A DNA stretch of 64,000 nucleotides. Origin: Enterococcus durans NBRC 100479 = LMG 10746. Lineage in GTDB: Bacteria; Bacillota; Bacilli; Lactobacillales; Enterococcaceae. Positions 10,564 through 19,715 of the stretch are shown here, piece by piece. The stretch's first letter is position 1. Each line of letters starts with the position of its first letter. The notes under the pieces were generated by a model. The model was not told the origin of the DNA, did no database searches, and was given only the letters and a program-made list of their open reading frames with translations. Location: contig NZ_BCQB01000002.1 in the NCBI RefSeq assembly GCF_001544215.1, positions 49,760 through 113,759 on the forward strand. The letters run 5' to 3'. The translations under genes were made by a program, and so were the position numbers.

Positions 10564-11145
10564 TTATGCGTCCTCCTCAAGAAATTCGACTTGCCCATTG
10601 GATAAAGAAGCAATCCGCGCAAGTGAAACAACTCTTAATCCCATCTCTTCCAATAATTGACGACCATCTTGGAAAGATTTTTCGATGACGATGCCAATAC
10701 CTTCGACTTCAGCTCCAGCCTGACGACATAGTTCGATCAGCCCTTTTGCCGCTTGTCCATTCGCCAAAAAGTCATCAATAATCAATACTTTATCCTCTGC
10801 AGATAAAAACTTACGAGAAATAGAGATCGTACTGGTTACTTGTTTCGTAAATGAATAAACAGATGCTGTTAGTAATTCTTCATCCATTGTTAAGCTTTTC
10901 GCTTTTCTGGCGAAGATCATCGGTACATTCAACTCTTTTGCCGCAAATAAAGCTGGGGCGATACCAGAAGCTTCGATCGTTACTACTTTTGTGATCCCTT
11001 GTTCTTTGAATACTTCTGCAAAACGTTGTCCCATTTGTTCCATCAATACTGGATCGACTTGGTGTGTGACAAAGCTATCAACTTTTAACACTCCTTCACC
11101 CAAAACATGTCCATCTTTTTGAATACGTTCAACTAATTCTTTCAC
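10564..11145 (-). CDS. xpt: xanthine phosphoribosyltransferase
   Basis: This salvage enzyme converts xanthine and PRPP to XMP. The PRPP-binding motif [13 protein letters not shown] sits near residue 125, and the N-terminal part matches the family pattern [19 protein letters not shown] chose GTG at 11145, because AAGGAG lies seven bases upstream and the protein then starts at the family's usual point ([12 protein letters not shown]). The upstream ATG-initiated extension has no ribosome binding site. This gives 193 residues. It is the first gene after the riboswitch terminator. Confidence 0.94.
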   Translation of the reverse strand: MKELVERIQKDGHVLGEGVLKVDSFVTHQVDPVLMEQMGQRFAEVFKEQGITKVVTIEASGIAPALFAAKELNVPMIFARKAKSLTMDEELLTASVYSFTKQVTSTISISRKFLSAEDKVLIIDDFLANGQAAKGLIELCRQAGAEVEGIGIVIEKSFQDGRQLLEEMGLRVVSLARIASLSNGQVEFLEEDA

Positions 11146-11237
11146 TTTATTTGCTCCTTTTTCATTTATTAATACAAAAATAACCACTTTTCACAGAAAA
11201 TTCCAATTATTCCTATTTTCCGCTCGGTTCAGCGTGA

Positions 11238-11280
11238 ATAAAAAACACCCTTTTACTTAACGATAAGTAAAAAAGGGTGT
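11238..11280 (-). terminator. riboswitch expression-platform terminator
   Basis: On the minus strand, a long stem (ACACCCTTTT with AAAAGGGTGT, extended by ACTTA/TAAGT) is followed by six T. Its 5' arm can compete with the riboswitch P1 strand, as expected for transcriptional attenuation of xpt-pbuX. Confidence 0.85.
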
Positions 11281-11295
11281 ACAAAACACTCTTTT

Positions 11296-11361
11296 ACTTA
11301 TAGTCCAGTATTTACGGTACTGGCTAGATACTGTCAACCTTATCATGACGATATATAAGTA
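11296..11361 (-). ncRNA. purine riboswitch aptamer, guanine class
   Basis: On the minus strand, P1 arms ACTTATA and TATAAGT enclose a P2 hairpin (GTCA/TGAC with loop TGATAAGG), the conserved joining segment AGTATCTA, and a P3 hairpin with loop CCGTAAA. The base in the 3' joining segment (GGACTATAAG) is C, the residue that pairs with guanine or hypoxanthine; adenine-sensing members have U there. A TATAAT -10 element lies at 11381-11386. The aptamer precedes a terminator and xpt-pbuX, matching the classical arrangement. Confidence 0.93.
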
Positions 11362-11386
11362 GAGGATGATCAGAAAAACAATTATA

Positions 11387-11733
11387 ACCAACTACTAGAA
11401 CGAAACACACGCTAGCTCTTACACGATCAAACAATCGTTTTTCTGACTTTTATTAGGAAAAATGCCAAAAATAGGCGGATAAATCAAGATAGTTTTTTTC
11501 GTAGTCATCCAAGTACTTGAACGACTGTTATGTTTCAAATATTGAAAATAGTCTAACATTTGTTTCTGAAACTGACAACCAAGTTTCATCGTTTTTTTCT
11601 AAAATCTAATATTTCTAATTTTGAACGTCGATTTTGTTCGGGTTTTCTTAAAGATCAAACTAAAAAAATAAAGTCAGAAGCAATAAAGACTGTTTATCCC
11701 ACTCTTTTTTGTTTCCAACTTTATTTAGGAATG
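11387..11733. other. intergenic region, no gene supported
   Basis: Apart from the upstream part of the xpt promoter I see no ribosome binding site, structured RNA or credible coding sequence. A plus-strand open frame at 11560-11790 runs antisense into the next gene and has no translation signal. Confidence 0.5.
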
Positions 11734-12417
11734 TCAAGATTGATCATTTTTTTCGATTTTTCGATATTTTTCCATTTTCCGACTGAATAGCTCACCATTA
11801 CTTGGCGGAGTGTACGTAATTGCGTTGGCACCTGCTTCTATCGTTTCTCTGATACTTTCTTCAGTCGGCCCTCCTGTAGCTATAATAGGCAACTTTGGGT
11901 ATCTTTCTCGAAAATATTTGACTGTTTCAGCAGTTTCTTTTCCTGCACTAATGTTAATGATCGTGATTCCTGCTTCAAGCTTCTCATCGATTTCTGTATA
12001 TTTCGATGTAACCGTACTGATTACAGGAATATCCACCACTTGGCATACTTCTTGGACTGTTTCTAATGGCGTTGGACCATTAAGTACTACCCCGAGGGAA
12101 CCTTGCGCTTCAGCAAACAGACTCATATAAGAAGACCGCGCACCTTGAGTAAGACCACCGCCCACTCCAGAGAATACTGGGATATCTGCTGCTTCAATAA
12201 TACTTTTAGTAATTGCTGGATGTGGGGTGAATGGATAGACGGCAATGACCGCATTTGCATTTGTATTTCTGACAATTGCTATATCTGTGGTAAAGATGAT
12301 GGAGCGGATCAATTTCCCAAAAATCTTGATTCCACTTGCTTCCATGATTACTTCGGGTACTTTTACGATATCTTTACGTAATTCTGTCATGATCTCCGGA
12401 ATAAATTGTTCCGCCAT
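11734..12417 (-). CDS. TIM-barrel family protein (putative hydrolase)
   Basis: This is a 227-residue soluble protein with the phosphate-binding-barrel pattern: alternating strands ending in Gly-rich loops such as PVFSGVGGGLTQG and PIIATGGPTEESI near residues 88 and 180. It resembles proteins annotated only as hydrolase or HisA/NanE-like barrels in enterococci, and no catalytic residue set can be assigned. The ATG at 12417 has AAGGAAGTGGC upstream. It stands 21 bases after the glucosaminidase gene on the same strand and may belong to that transcript. Confidence 0.7.
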   Translation of the reverse strand: MAEQFIPEIMTELRKDIVKVPEVIMEASGIKIFGKLIRSIIFTTDIAIVRNTNANAVIAVYPFTPHPAITKSIIEAADIPVFSGVGGGLTQGARSSYMSLFAEAQGSLGVVLNGPTPLETVQEVCQVVDIPVISTVTSKYTEIDEKLEAGITIINISAGKETAETVKYFRERYPKLPIIATGGPTEESIRETIEAGANAITYTPPSNGELFSRKMEKYRKIEKNDQS

Positions 12418-12438
12418 AGTGCCACTTCCTTTTGACTG

Positions 12439-13053
12439 TTATTGATCGTACTGATCCAGATGATATGTCTCAATGACTTGAATGATCTTTTGTGCATAGG
12501 TCGGGTCCGTCGCATACCCTGCATCTTGCAGTGCTTGTGCGGCTTCACGATAATTCGTTGCTGTAATTACTTTCTCGTATAATGCAGGGTTCCAGTCCAC
12601 GCCATTCACAAAAAGTTGTGTGTGATCATCCATCGATTGCTCCCAAGAATCATATACGCGAAAATCGCCTTGGATCGTGATCCATTCTTCATTCACATAT
12701 TCTTTGGTTTCTAGATTTACTTTTTTTTGATCCCCGTATGCTTTGATCCCAAAAAGGTTGTGGTATTCGCTAGCTAAGGTGCTTTTTCCCCAATTCGATT
12801 CAAGGATCGCTTGTCCTAAAATAATGCTAGGCAAGATTCCATAACCGTTTTGTAATTCTTTCGCATGAGGAGCAAGCTGATCAATAAACTGTTGATGGCT
12901 TTTTGCTTCAGTTTCTTGTGGTTGATCTGAAAAAGGTGTGGACAAACTTCGTAAAGAAAGAACAAAAGCCATCATGATCAATATGCCACCCAAAACAACA
13001 GCAATAATACGGACATTTTTACGCTTTTGCTTTTTCCATTTTTTTTTGGTCAT
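12439..13053 (-). CDS. membrane-anchored beta-N-acetylglucosaminidase, GH73
   Basis: This peptidoglycan hydrolase is expected to cut after N-acetylglucosamine. A basic N-terminus (KKKWKKQKRKNVR) and one membrane segment (residues about 16-36) tether it outside the membrane. The GH73 fold follows, with the catalytic Glu in GQAILESNWGKS and the family segments YHNLFGIKAYG and FRVYDSWEQSMDDH. It has 204 residues with no separate wall-binding repeats. It lies ten bases from the carboxypeptidase gene upstream, so the two peptidoglycan enzymes are probably made together. Confidence 0.9.
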   Translation of the reverse strand: MTKKKWKKQKRKNVRIIAVVLGGILIMMAFVLSLRSLSTPFSDQPQETEAKSHQQFIDQLAPHAKELQNGYGILPSIILGQAILESNWGKSTLASEYHNLFGIKAYGDQKKVNLETKEYVNEEWITIQGDFRVYDSWEQSMDDHTQLFVNGVDWNPALYEKVITATNYREAAQALQDAGYATDPTYAQKIIQVIETYHLDQYDQ

Positions 13054-13062
13054 CGGATACTC

Positions 13063-13866
13063 CTATTTTTCTTTCAATTGATCCAAGTACTCTTCCAACG
13101 TCAGATCATGCTTCGTGATATATTCCGCACTTTCTTTTCCTACATAACGCAAATGCCATGGTTCATAAGTGATTTTCGTTATATCCTGACGATCTTTTGG
13201 ATATCGAACGATGAACCCAAACTTCGGCGCATTCTCAGCGATCCATTTCGCACCTGGCTGGTCGCCATAACTTGCGTCTAGCAGTTGAGAAGTATAATTG
13301 TTGTACCAATTGTGATCTACTACATCGACAGCCAGCCCCGTATGATGTTCACTATACCCAGGAACTGTGATCGTCTGCTTTGTGATCTTTGTTGCTTCAT
13401 CTTCAGAAACACCTTTACTACTCATCACTTGTTGTACATTTTGGGAAAAGACAGCTTGTTGAGAGGAAACTGAACGATAAGCCGAGACCATCACTAACGG
13501 AAACCCTGCTGCTTCAGCTGCTTTCTCAAGTTCCTCGTAATTTGCTTTGATGCGTTTATCGATCATATACCCATTGTCTAAAGCAGTCAATTGTGTTGCT
13601 TCATCAATTTCTTGATCGAGCTTATGATCGGGTCCAACAAGAATCAACTCCCAGTCCTCTGCCTTAACATCTGGTAGGTTATTTTTTGTTTTCTTAGTTG
13701 AAGTACTTGTCTTCTTTTCATTACTGGATGAAGTTGTTGTCTGAACTTTCTCCGTTGTTTGTTTTTCAGCTTCTACGGCAGTTGATGTATGTTGCTCACT
13801 GACTATGACATACCCCATAGCCCCGATCATGATCACGACCGCTGCAAATCCTAATACTTTATTCAA
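13063..13866 (-). CDS. D-alanyl-D-alanine carboxypeptidase, VanY/M15B family
   Basis: This 267-residue enzyme should trim the terminal D-Ala from peptidoglycan stem peptides. One N-terminal membrane segment (residues 5-23) is followed by a Ser/Thr/Lys-rich linker. The zinc peptidase domain then shows SEHHTGLAVDVVD (His and Asp ligands) and EPWHLRYVG (Glu and His ligands). Family knowledge links such enzymes in enterococci to supply of tetrapeptides for L,D-transpeptidation; that role is inference here. It shares a minus-strand unit with the GH73 enzyme and lies 13 bases after the gene at 13880. Confidence 0.92.
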   Translation of the reverse strand: MNKVLGFAAVVIMIGAMGYVIVSEQHTSTAVEAEKQTTEKVQTTTSSSNEKKTSTSTKKTKNNLPDVKAEDWELILVGPDHKLDQEIDEATQLTALDNGYMIDKRIKANYEELEKAAEAAGFPLVMVSAYRSVSSQQAVFSQNVQQVMSSKGVSEDEATKITKQTITVPGYSEHHTGLAVDVVDHNWYNNYTSQLLDASYGDQPGAKWIAENAPKFGFIVRYPKDRQDITKITYEPWHLRYVGKESAEYITKHDLTLEEYLDQLKEK

Positions 13867-13879
13867 TTAAAAAATCCTT

Positions 13880-14416
13880 TCATTCTTCTTTTGGTTCTTC
13901 CTTTTCATGAACGTAAGTTTCTTCTAAATTTTCGTTTACCCAATCCAGGAGTTCCACCTTTTCTCCTTCGATCTGCTTTTGGATATCAGCAGGCAGACGG
14001 AAATTCAAGATGTCATCATAACCCCATTCATCATAGTTAATACTTACTTTCAAGTCAAGAAACCGACTGAGATATTGATCATTTTTCAACGGGATCAATT
14101 CTACTTTAGCGATCCCTGCTCCTAACCATTTTTGAGCGATCCTCGTTTTGATTTGTTTATATTCTGCTACAGCAGTCGTCCTTTTTTCAGGGAAAATGAT
14201 CGTCTGACGTAAAATCTTTTGTGTCAGCATCCATTCATAATCTGTAAAGAGATTTTTGATCTTTTGCATGGCTTCAGAAGGAAGATTCTTTTCTCCAGTT
14301 TTCCAACCTTGCCACTGCTCCTCGCTAATCAGTAAATAATCATCTAAAAAATTCTTTTCTGTCTCGAATTGTTCGAGTAATACACTAATAATAAGATCAA
14401 CGTATACTTGATGCAC
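13880..14416 (-). CDS. conserved hypothetical protein, 178 aa
   Basis: I recognise no named domain. The N-terminal half is helical, and part of it (SEEQWQGWKTGEKNLP, residues 31-46) resembles the turn of a regulator-type helix-turn-helix, although the match is weak. The C-terminus is very acidic (EEPKEE). No signal peptide or membrane segment is visible. The ATG at 14416 has AGGAGGAG upstream. It is the first gene of the unit that includes the two cell-wall enzymes, so a link to envelope biology is possible but unproven. Confidence 0.7.
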   Translation of the reverse strand: MHQVYVDLIISVLLEQFETEKNFLDDYLLISEEQWQGWKTGEKNLPSEAMQKIKNLFTDYEWMLTQKILRQTIIFPEKRTTAVAEYKQIKTRIAQKWLGAGIAKVELIPLKNDQYLSRFLDLKVSINYDEWGYDDILNFRLPADIQKQIEGEKVELLDWVNENLEETYVHEKEEPKEE

Positions 14417-14602
14417 GATAATCTCCTCCTCTAATTTATTTTACTTAAAATTCCTAAAAAAATCACTACTTCTTTATTCTTTCTTACTAAAGTGTTTTGA
14501 CTGAAAAAACAAAGAGATATTTGCTATAATCAAGTCAGGAAACACAGAGTGCTAAATGATAAGACTCTCTATTAAATATAACACGAGAAGGAGTTTTGAA
14601 GT

Positions 14603-15562
14603 ATGAAAAAGTATCAATGGGGCATCGTCGGTCTAGGTTCGATCGCCCATGAATTTGCCAACAGCTTTGAACAAGAAACGAGCGAATTGGCAGCGGTTGC
14701 CTCAAGAACATTAGAAAAAGCAGAAACTTTCGCCAAACGCTACGCTATTCCTAAAGCATATGGCAGTTATGCAGAACTTTTGAATGATGAAGCAATCGAT
14801 ATCATTTATATCGCTGTTCCTAATCGGCAGCATATCGACAATATTTTGCAAGCACTGCATGCAAATAAACACGTCTTGTGCGAAAAAGCAATCACAATGA
14901 ATAAAGATGAATTAGCAGAAGCCATGAAATTGGCAGAAGAAAAGCAGTTAGTTTTAGCGGAAGCTATGACCATTTTCAATATGCCACTTTATCAGCAATT
15001 ACGCTCCTTGATCGACTCCCAAAAACTAGGAGCGTTAAAAATGATCCAAGCACCCTTTGGCAGTTACAAAGAACCCGACCCAACCAATCGCTTTTTTAAT
15101 CCAGAACTTGCTGGTGGAGCTTTGTTAGATATCGGTACCTATGCTGTGTCCTTCGCTCGTTTCTTTTTAAGTTCTCAACCAGAAGTCATCGCATCCAGCA
15201 TGGTTCCCTTTAAGACTGGCGTCGATGAACAGTCTGTCACTCTTTTAAGGAACAAAGAAAATGAAATGGCGACGATCAGTCTTACATTCCAAGCAAAAAT
15301 GCCGAAAGTTGGGATCGTTGCCTTTGAGAATGGTTACTTAACGATCACCGATTACCCTCGTGCTGATCGTGCAGAAATAACCTATAACGATGGCACCAAA
15401 GAATGGATTGAAAGTGGTTATACTGCACAGGCAATGAACTATGAAATTGAAAATATGACTAAAATAATCGCCGGTGAGCGCCCTAACAAATCACTTTTCT
15501 TAACGAAAGATGTCATCGCTATCCTCGATGACATGCAAAAACTTTGGGAAAAAGAAAAGTAG
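14603..15562 (+). CDS. Gfo/Idh/MocA family oxidoreductase
   Basis: This is a 319-residue NAD(P)-dependent dehydrogenase of unknown substrate. The N-terminal Rossmann motif is GIVGLGSIAHEFANS, followed by the family's HVLCEKAITMN segment whose Lys is catalytic in relatives. A C-terminal alpha/beta domain carries GGALLDIGTYAVSF. The ATG at 14603 has AAGGAG nine bases upstream. It is transcribed alone, with a large terminator hairpin at 15586-15672. Confidence 0.88.
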   Translation: MKKYQWGIVGLGSIAHEFANSFEQETSELAAVASRTLEKAETFAKRYAIPKAYGSYAELLNDEAIDIIYIAVPNRQHIDNILQALHANKHVLCEKAITMNKDELAEAMKLAEEKQLVLAEAMTIFNMPLYQQLRSLIDSQKLGALKMIQAPFGSYKEPDPTNRFFNPELAGGALLDIGTYAVSFARFFLSSQPEVIASSMVPFKTGVDEQSVTLLRNKENEMATISLTFQAKMPKVGIVAFENGYLTITDYPRADRAEITYNDGTKEWIESGYTAQAMNYEIENMTKIIAGERPNKSLFLTKDVIAILDDMQKLWEKEK

Positions 15563-15585
15563 GCTCTACCACACATTAAAAATAT

Positions 15586-15672
15586 GGACCTCCAGTATCA
15601 ATAAACCCAACTGTCGCGTATATCGCTTCTGTTCCACATTGGGTACAACAAAAACTGGAGGTTTTCTTTTTT
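15586..15672 (+). terminator. nested long-hairpin terminator
   Basis: The outer stem pairs ACCTCCAGT with ACTGGAGGT, and a second stem pairs ACCCAA with TTGGGT. A short inner GCG/CGC hairpin sits at the top, and the 3' side runs into TTTTCTTTTTT. It ends the oxidoreductase transcript but is far longer than a standard terminator. Confidence 0.7.
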
Positions 15673-15765
15673 GCGCGTCTCCATAAAGCTTAGAAAAATC
15701 AAGCCACATTAGTGATCCACCTAAAAATGTACTGTTTCTCCGTCTGTTATCCAGTGATTTCTCTT

Positions 15766-16719
15766 CTAAAAACTAACTTGTTGCGAAAATTCTGCTTTTA
15801 TTTCAATAAAACTCTTAAAAGATTGTAGAAATTGGAATAACTCTGCACGTTCCTCAAATTCTAATCGATCTTTTGGTAATGGCATGCCACGATATAGGTC
15901 ATACACTGCTTCAATTCGTTCTAGCAACTCTTTCCCATCATTTCTTTCAGAAAAAGTCTCTGCAGTATAGATCAATAAACCATAGATATGTTTGCCATAT
16001 AAATCTGGGCGTTTGATTCTTTGAAGCGTATCCTGCATATCTCTAATCACATTCACTTGCGCACGTCTCATCGAAAAATAAGTCTCATAATATTGTGTCT
16101 GTTTCAACCAAAAGTTTTCTTGGTGTGTTCTAGCATCTGTTTGACTGGTACGAATAAAAACAAGCAACTCTTCACAGTCTTTTTCATTCTCTATCTGCTC
16201 ACCTGAAAGAAGAAACTGAGCCATATTCTTTAAGATCATGCGAAATCTTTCTTCGATCACCAATTGTTTTTCTTGAAGTCTTCGTTTGGTATTCGGCATA
16301 TAGATATTTGCAATCAGGGCAAATAAAACGCCAATTGCCATCAACCCTGCTTCGTTGCCAATCAAGGACCAACTCATATTTTGTTCACTTAAATAGTGTG
16401 TAACTAATACTGAATTGACAACGATTCCCTCGGTCAATTTAAAATAAACTGTCACAGGTATGAACAACAATAAAAATAACCCAAAACCTAGAATCGTATA
16501 TCCTAAAACAGAAAAACTAATAAAAGCAACCAATGTAGCAAGAATAAAGGCCGTGATTCGATAGATGCCTGTGTACAAAGTCGACCGTTTCGTATTCCCA
16601 ACACTCAATAATGCAATAATCCCTGCTGAGGGCCAAAACAACAAGGAACAGGCATGGGCAACCGCCATCGACAACATACTGCTCAAAACCGTTTTCACTG
16701 TTCGTAATCCAATACGCAT
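15766..16719 (-). CDS. FUSC/aromatic acid exporter family membrane protein
   Basis: This 317-residue protein has about five hydrophobic segments in its first 150 residues and a long helical cytoplasmic domain with an RRLQEKQLVIEERF-type linker. That is the layout of DUF939/YqjA-like ArAE proteins. The substrate is unknown; relatives export aromatic acids or affect envelope properties. It starts at the ATG at 16719 and is divergent from a shorter paralogue at 16829, with 109 bases between the two starts. Confidence 0.82.
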   Translation of the reverse strand: MRIGLRTVKTVLSSMLSMAVAHACSLLFWPSAGIIALLSVGNTKRSTLYTGIYRITAFILATLVAFISFSVLGYTILGFGLFLLLFIPVTVYFKLTEGIVVNSVLVTHYLSEQNMSWSLIGNEAGLMAIGVLFALIANIYMPNTKRRLQEKQLVIEERFRMILKNMAQFLLSGEQIENEKDCEELLVFIRTSQTDARTHQENFWLKQTQYYETYFSMRRAQVNVIRDMQDTLQRIKRPDLYGKHIYGLLIYTAETFSERNDGKELLERIEAVYDLYRGMPLPKDRLEFEERAELFQFLQSFKSFIEIKAEFSQQVSF

Positions 16720-16828
16720 AAGTCACCTCTTCCTTTTCTTAGGATTATACTAAAAGCAACAACGAAACACTAGCAATCTTCCCGAAAATTAGTTATCCTA
16801 TTAAAAAGGAGAATAAGGAGATCACCCT

Positions 16829-17431
16829 ATGCAATTTGGTCGTTTTCGCCTCGGTATGCGAACCACAAAAACTGCTTTAGCTGTTTTCTTATGTATTTTG
16901 TTTTTTCATGTATCTAATCGCGGCCTTCCTATGATCGCCGCTTTGTCTGCTGTTTTCTCATTAAGACAAGATTTGACTACTACAGTTTCCTTTGGCCGTT
17001 CACGAATCATCGGCAATACATTAGGGGGACTCTTAGGGATTTTCTATTTTTTTGTCAAAAACTATTTTCACAATGATTTTCTCGTAGAACTTTTTTTGCT
17101 TCCTCTTTTAGTTATCGTTGTCATCGTTGTATCTGACGGAATCGATAATAATTCAGGTATCATTTCCGCCATCTCTACGCTACTTTTGATTTCTTTAAGT
17201 ATTCCGCAAGGTGAATCTTCCTTGTATGCCATTCAGAGAGTCCTAGATACTTTTATCGGAACATTTATTGCAATCGGAATCAATTTCTTCTTGCGCCCGC
17301 CAGAAATCGAGAAGAAAGAAGAATTAGCAGAAGACCTTGTTGAACTAAAAAAAAGAGAAGAACGACTGCGTGAGGATCTAGCAAAAGTCGAGGAACAGAT
17401 CAAGAAACAAAACAATCATCTTGACCAGTAA
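16829..17431 (+). CDS. FUSC/ArAE family membrane protein, short form
   Basis: This 200-residue protein has the N-terminal family signature LGMRTTKTALAVFLCI, which closely parallels LRTVKTVLSSMLSM in the divergent neighbour. Hydrophobic segments cover residues 10-150, and it ends with a charged coiled-coil of about 45 residues (ELAEDLVELKKREER). It lacks the large soluble domain of the paralogue. The ATG at 16829 has AAGGAG upstream. The divergent pair suggests shared control or a hetero-oligomer, which is inference. Confidence 0.82.
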   Translation: MQFGRFRLGMRTTKTALAVFLCILFFHVSNRGLPMIAALSAVFSLRQDLTTTVSFGRSRIIGNTLGGLLGIFYFFVKNYFHNDFLVELFLLPLLVIVVIVVSDGIDNNSGIISAISTLLLISLSIPQGESSLYAIQRVLDTFIGTFIAIGINFFLRPPEIEKKEELAEDLVELKKREERLREDLAKVEEQIKKQNNHLDQ

Positions 17432-17442
17432 TACATATAAAA

Positions 17443-17526
17443 AACTAGTGTCTCCCCATCAGATATCCCTAAAGATTTCTTTAAAGATAAAGGGAATCTC
17501 TGTCAGATAGAGCACTAGTTTTTTCA
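17443..17526. terminator. long terminator hairpin between convergent genes
   Basis: ACTAGTG pairs with CACTAGT, and an internal CCCTAAAGA-type arm pairs with TCTTTAAAG/AAAGGG. It is bounded by A and T runs, so it can act in both directions for the 16829 gene and the flotillin operon. Confidence 0.7.
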
Positions 17527-17544
17527 TTATCCATTTATTCGATG

Positions 17545-19026
17545 TTATTCTTCTGAGTCTGCTTTTGTATCGTATAGATTGACTTGTTTCATCGTTCCGC
17601 GATTGGATAAGTTCTCAATGATGTCTTTGATATCTAACCCAGTCGTTTCTTTTAATGTTTCTTGAGTGGATGATAAAAGATTCGTTGCGTAACTTGTTAC
17701 TCGATTCGCCCCGCTATTTTCTCCAGTACCGCTACTTGTATCCACTACAGAAATCTTTTCGATATTCCCTAAAGGCTGCGCAGCTTCTCGCATCAATTGT
17801 GGCAACATTTCGATCACCATACTCAACACAGCAGCTTCTCCATATTCTTTGAAAGCATCTGCAATTTTTTGTTTTGCTTCGGCTTCTGCCTTTCCTTTGG
17901 CTAACGTTGCTTCCGCTTCGGCTTGCCCTGCCAATCGTGTTTGATTCGCTTCGGCTTGTGCTAACGCTTCTACTCGGAACTGTTCAGCTTCCGCTTCTGC
18001 TACTTCTCTGGCTTTTTGAGCTTGAGCTTCTTGTTCTTTGGCATAACGGTCTGCATCTGCTCTTTTCTTCACTTCTGAGTCATATTGCTTTTCACGGCGG
18101 ATGATTTCTTTTTCTTCTAATTCGATTTGTTTTTGTCTTTCAACGACTTTCACTTGCATTTCTTGTTCAATAACTTGTTGTTGCGCGCGTGCACTTTCCA
18201 AATTATAGGCTTGGTCTGCTTTGGCCTTTGCTATATCTTGTTCTTGTTTGTAAGTAGCAAGTTTCAGTTCTTTTTCTTTCAACGCTTCAGCGATTTCAGT
18301 TTGTCGTTGTAATTCAGCAGCCTGTGATTCTTTTTCTGCTTCAGCTTTTTTGATACGCGTTTCTTTAAACGCTTCGGCTTCGGCAATATCTGCATCACGC
18401 TTCACTTGAGCGATTCTTGGTTTCCCTAAAGAATCTAAGTATCCATTTTTGTCTCGTACTTCTTTGATTGTGAAGGAAACGATGATCAGCCCCATTTTTG
18501 CTAGATCCACTGAGGCGACTTCTTGAACACTTTGGCTAAATTTATCACGATTTTGATAGATCTCTTCCACAGTCATTGAACCTAAGATCGAACGCAGATG
18601 TCCTTCTAATACTTCTCGTGCTTCATTTTCTAGTTCTTCTTTTGTTTTGCCTAAAAACTGTTCAGCAGCAGTAGCGATTTCTTCTACGGATGAACCTATT
18701 TTGATGATCGAAGTCCCATCACACATCACAGGGACCCCTTGTTCCGTGTAGACTTCTGGCGTGGATACATCCAGTTTACTAGAAAGCAAACTGATGCGGT
18801 TCGAACGCTGAAACACAGGTAAAACAAACGCTCCTCCGCCTCGTACGATCTTGATTTTATTGTTGCTGTCATCGGTATGGACATTTTTACTTCCTAAGTA
18901 ACTACCGCTGATGATCAGCGCTTCATCTGGTTTAGCTGTTTGGTATTTTGCGACAAAAACAATTAACAACATCAATAACACTAACACTGCAACACCTATT
19001 ACTACAAAAATCTCTGGTACAATCAT
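17545..19026 (-). CDS. floT: flotillin-like SPFH domain protein
   Basis: This bacterial flotillin organises membrane microdomains. An N-terminal hydrophobic hairpin (residues 1-27) is followed by the SPFH/PHB domain, and then a long Ala/Glu-rich coiled-coil (about residues 220-390) with repeated EAEA-type heptads such as KKAEAEKESQAAELQ. A C-terminal oligomerisation tail completes it. I start it at the ATG at 19026, because the GTG nine bases upstream sits against the AAAGGAA site. This gives 493 residues. It follows an NfeD gene by 14 bases, the conserved NfeD-flotillin pair. Confidence 0.92.
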   Translation of the reverse strand: MIVPEIFVVIGVAVLVLLMLLIVFVAKYQTAKPDEALIISGSYLGSKNVHTDDSNNKIKIVRGGGAFVLPVFQRSNRISLLSSKLDVSTPEVYTEQGVPVMCDGTSIIKIGSSVEEIATAAEQFLGKTKEELENEAREVLEGHLRSILGSMTVEEIYQNRDKFSQSVQEVASVDLAKMGLIIVSFTIKEVRDKNGYLDSLGKPRIAQVKRDADIAEAEAFKETRIKKAEAEKESQAAELQRQTEIAEALKEKELKLATYKQEQDIAKAKADQAYNLESARAQQQVIEQEMQVKVVERQKQIELEEKEIIRREKQYDSEVKKRADADRYAKEQEAQAQKAREVAEAEAEQFRVEALAQAEANQTRLAGQAEAEATLAKGKAEAEAKQKIADAFKEYGEAAVLSMVIEMLPQLMREAAQPLGNIEKISVVDTSSGTGENSGANRVTSYATNLLSSTQETLKETTGLDIKDIIENLSNRGTMKQVNLYDTKADSEE

Positions 19027-19040
19027 CCAATACACTTCCT

Positions 19041-19565
19041 TTACATTTTTAACATCTCTTCATAAGGTGTGACGTAACAGACCCTATCTTTCACTTCAAT
19101 AATAAGTACTCGTTCGCCACTTTCAGCAGGTGAATCTTGTGGTGCATAAAAACAGGCAGGTCGGCTGATCGAACCAGTGACACTTTTTAGTCTGATCTCA
19201 CCCATTCCTTTTACCGGTATCGGTGTGACCACCTCAGCCATTTGCCCTTCTAATGTCTTTTCGGACGCAGATAAGGTCGATTCAGCGTTCTTCATCGGCA
19301 TCAGCACGTAAAAATTAAGCAAAAAAACTAAAGCGGTTGCAATAACGCCACTAATAATAAGTATCAGTACGGAATGCAACGGTGTTAAACGTTCTCCTAA
19401 AAAACCAAACAAACTAGTAAACGTCAACCAAGGAACGATAAGCATCGGGTCAATCGGCCCATCAAAATCAAATACATCTCCAAAAACGACTAGAATGATT
19501 GCTATTCCAGCGCACACCAATAAGGTATACCAATAGATAACTTCTATTGACACTCCCCCTATCAT
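19041..19565 (-). CDS. NfeD-like membrane protein
   Basis: This 174-residue partner of flotillin resembles B. subtilis YuaF. Three or so hydrophobic segments (about residues 7-25, 38-58, 64-90) precede an OB-fold-like soluble domain with GQMAEVVTPIPVKGMGEIRL. I place the start at ATG 19565 (MIGGVSIEV), which has AAGGAGG six bases upstream; eleven earlier codons lack a site. It is the first gene of the floT unit. Confidence 0.87.
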   Translation of the reverse strand: MIGGVSIEVIYWYTLLVCAGIAIILVVFGDVFDFDGPIDPMLIVPWLTFTSLFGFLGERLTPLHSVLILIISGVIATALVFLLNFYVLMPMKNAESTLSASEKTLEGQMAEVVTPIPVKGMGEIRLKSVTGSISRPACFYAPQDSPAESGERVLIIEVKDRVCYVTPYEEMLKM

Positions 19566-19715
19566 TTTCTCGCCTCCTTCATCTTCTACGTCTATCATAC
19601 CAATAGAAGAATTTACTGTATAGCTTCTTTCGCAAATAACATCGATTTATTTGTTCTTCGTGTTCTTCTTTGCCTGTATTTGATTATCGTTTATACTAAT
19701 AATCGAGGTGAAAAA

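Noticed and set aside
11560..11790. 76-residue plus-strand frame
   Set aside because: It has no ribosome binding site, has Phe/Ile-rich low-complexity composition and runs antisense into the TIM-barrel gene.
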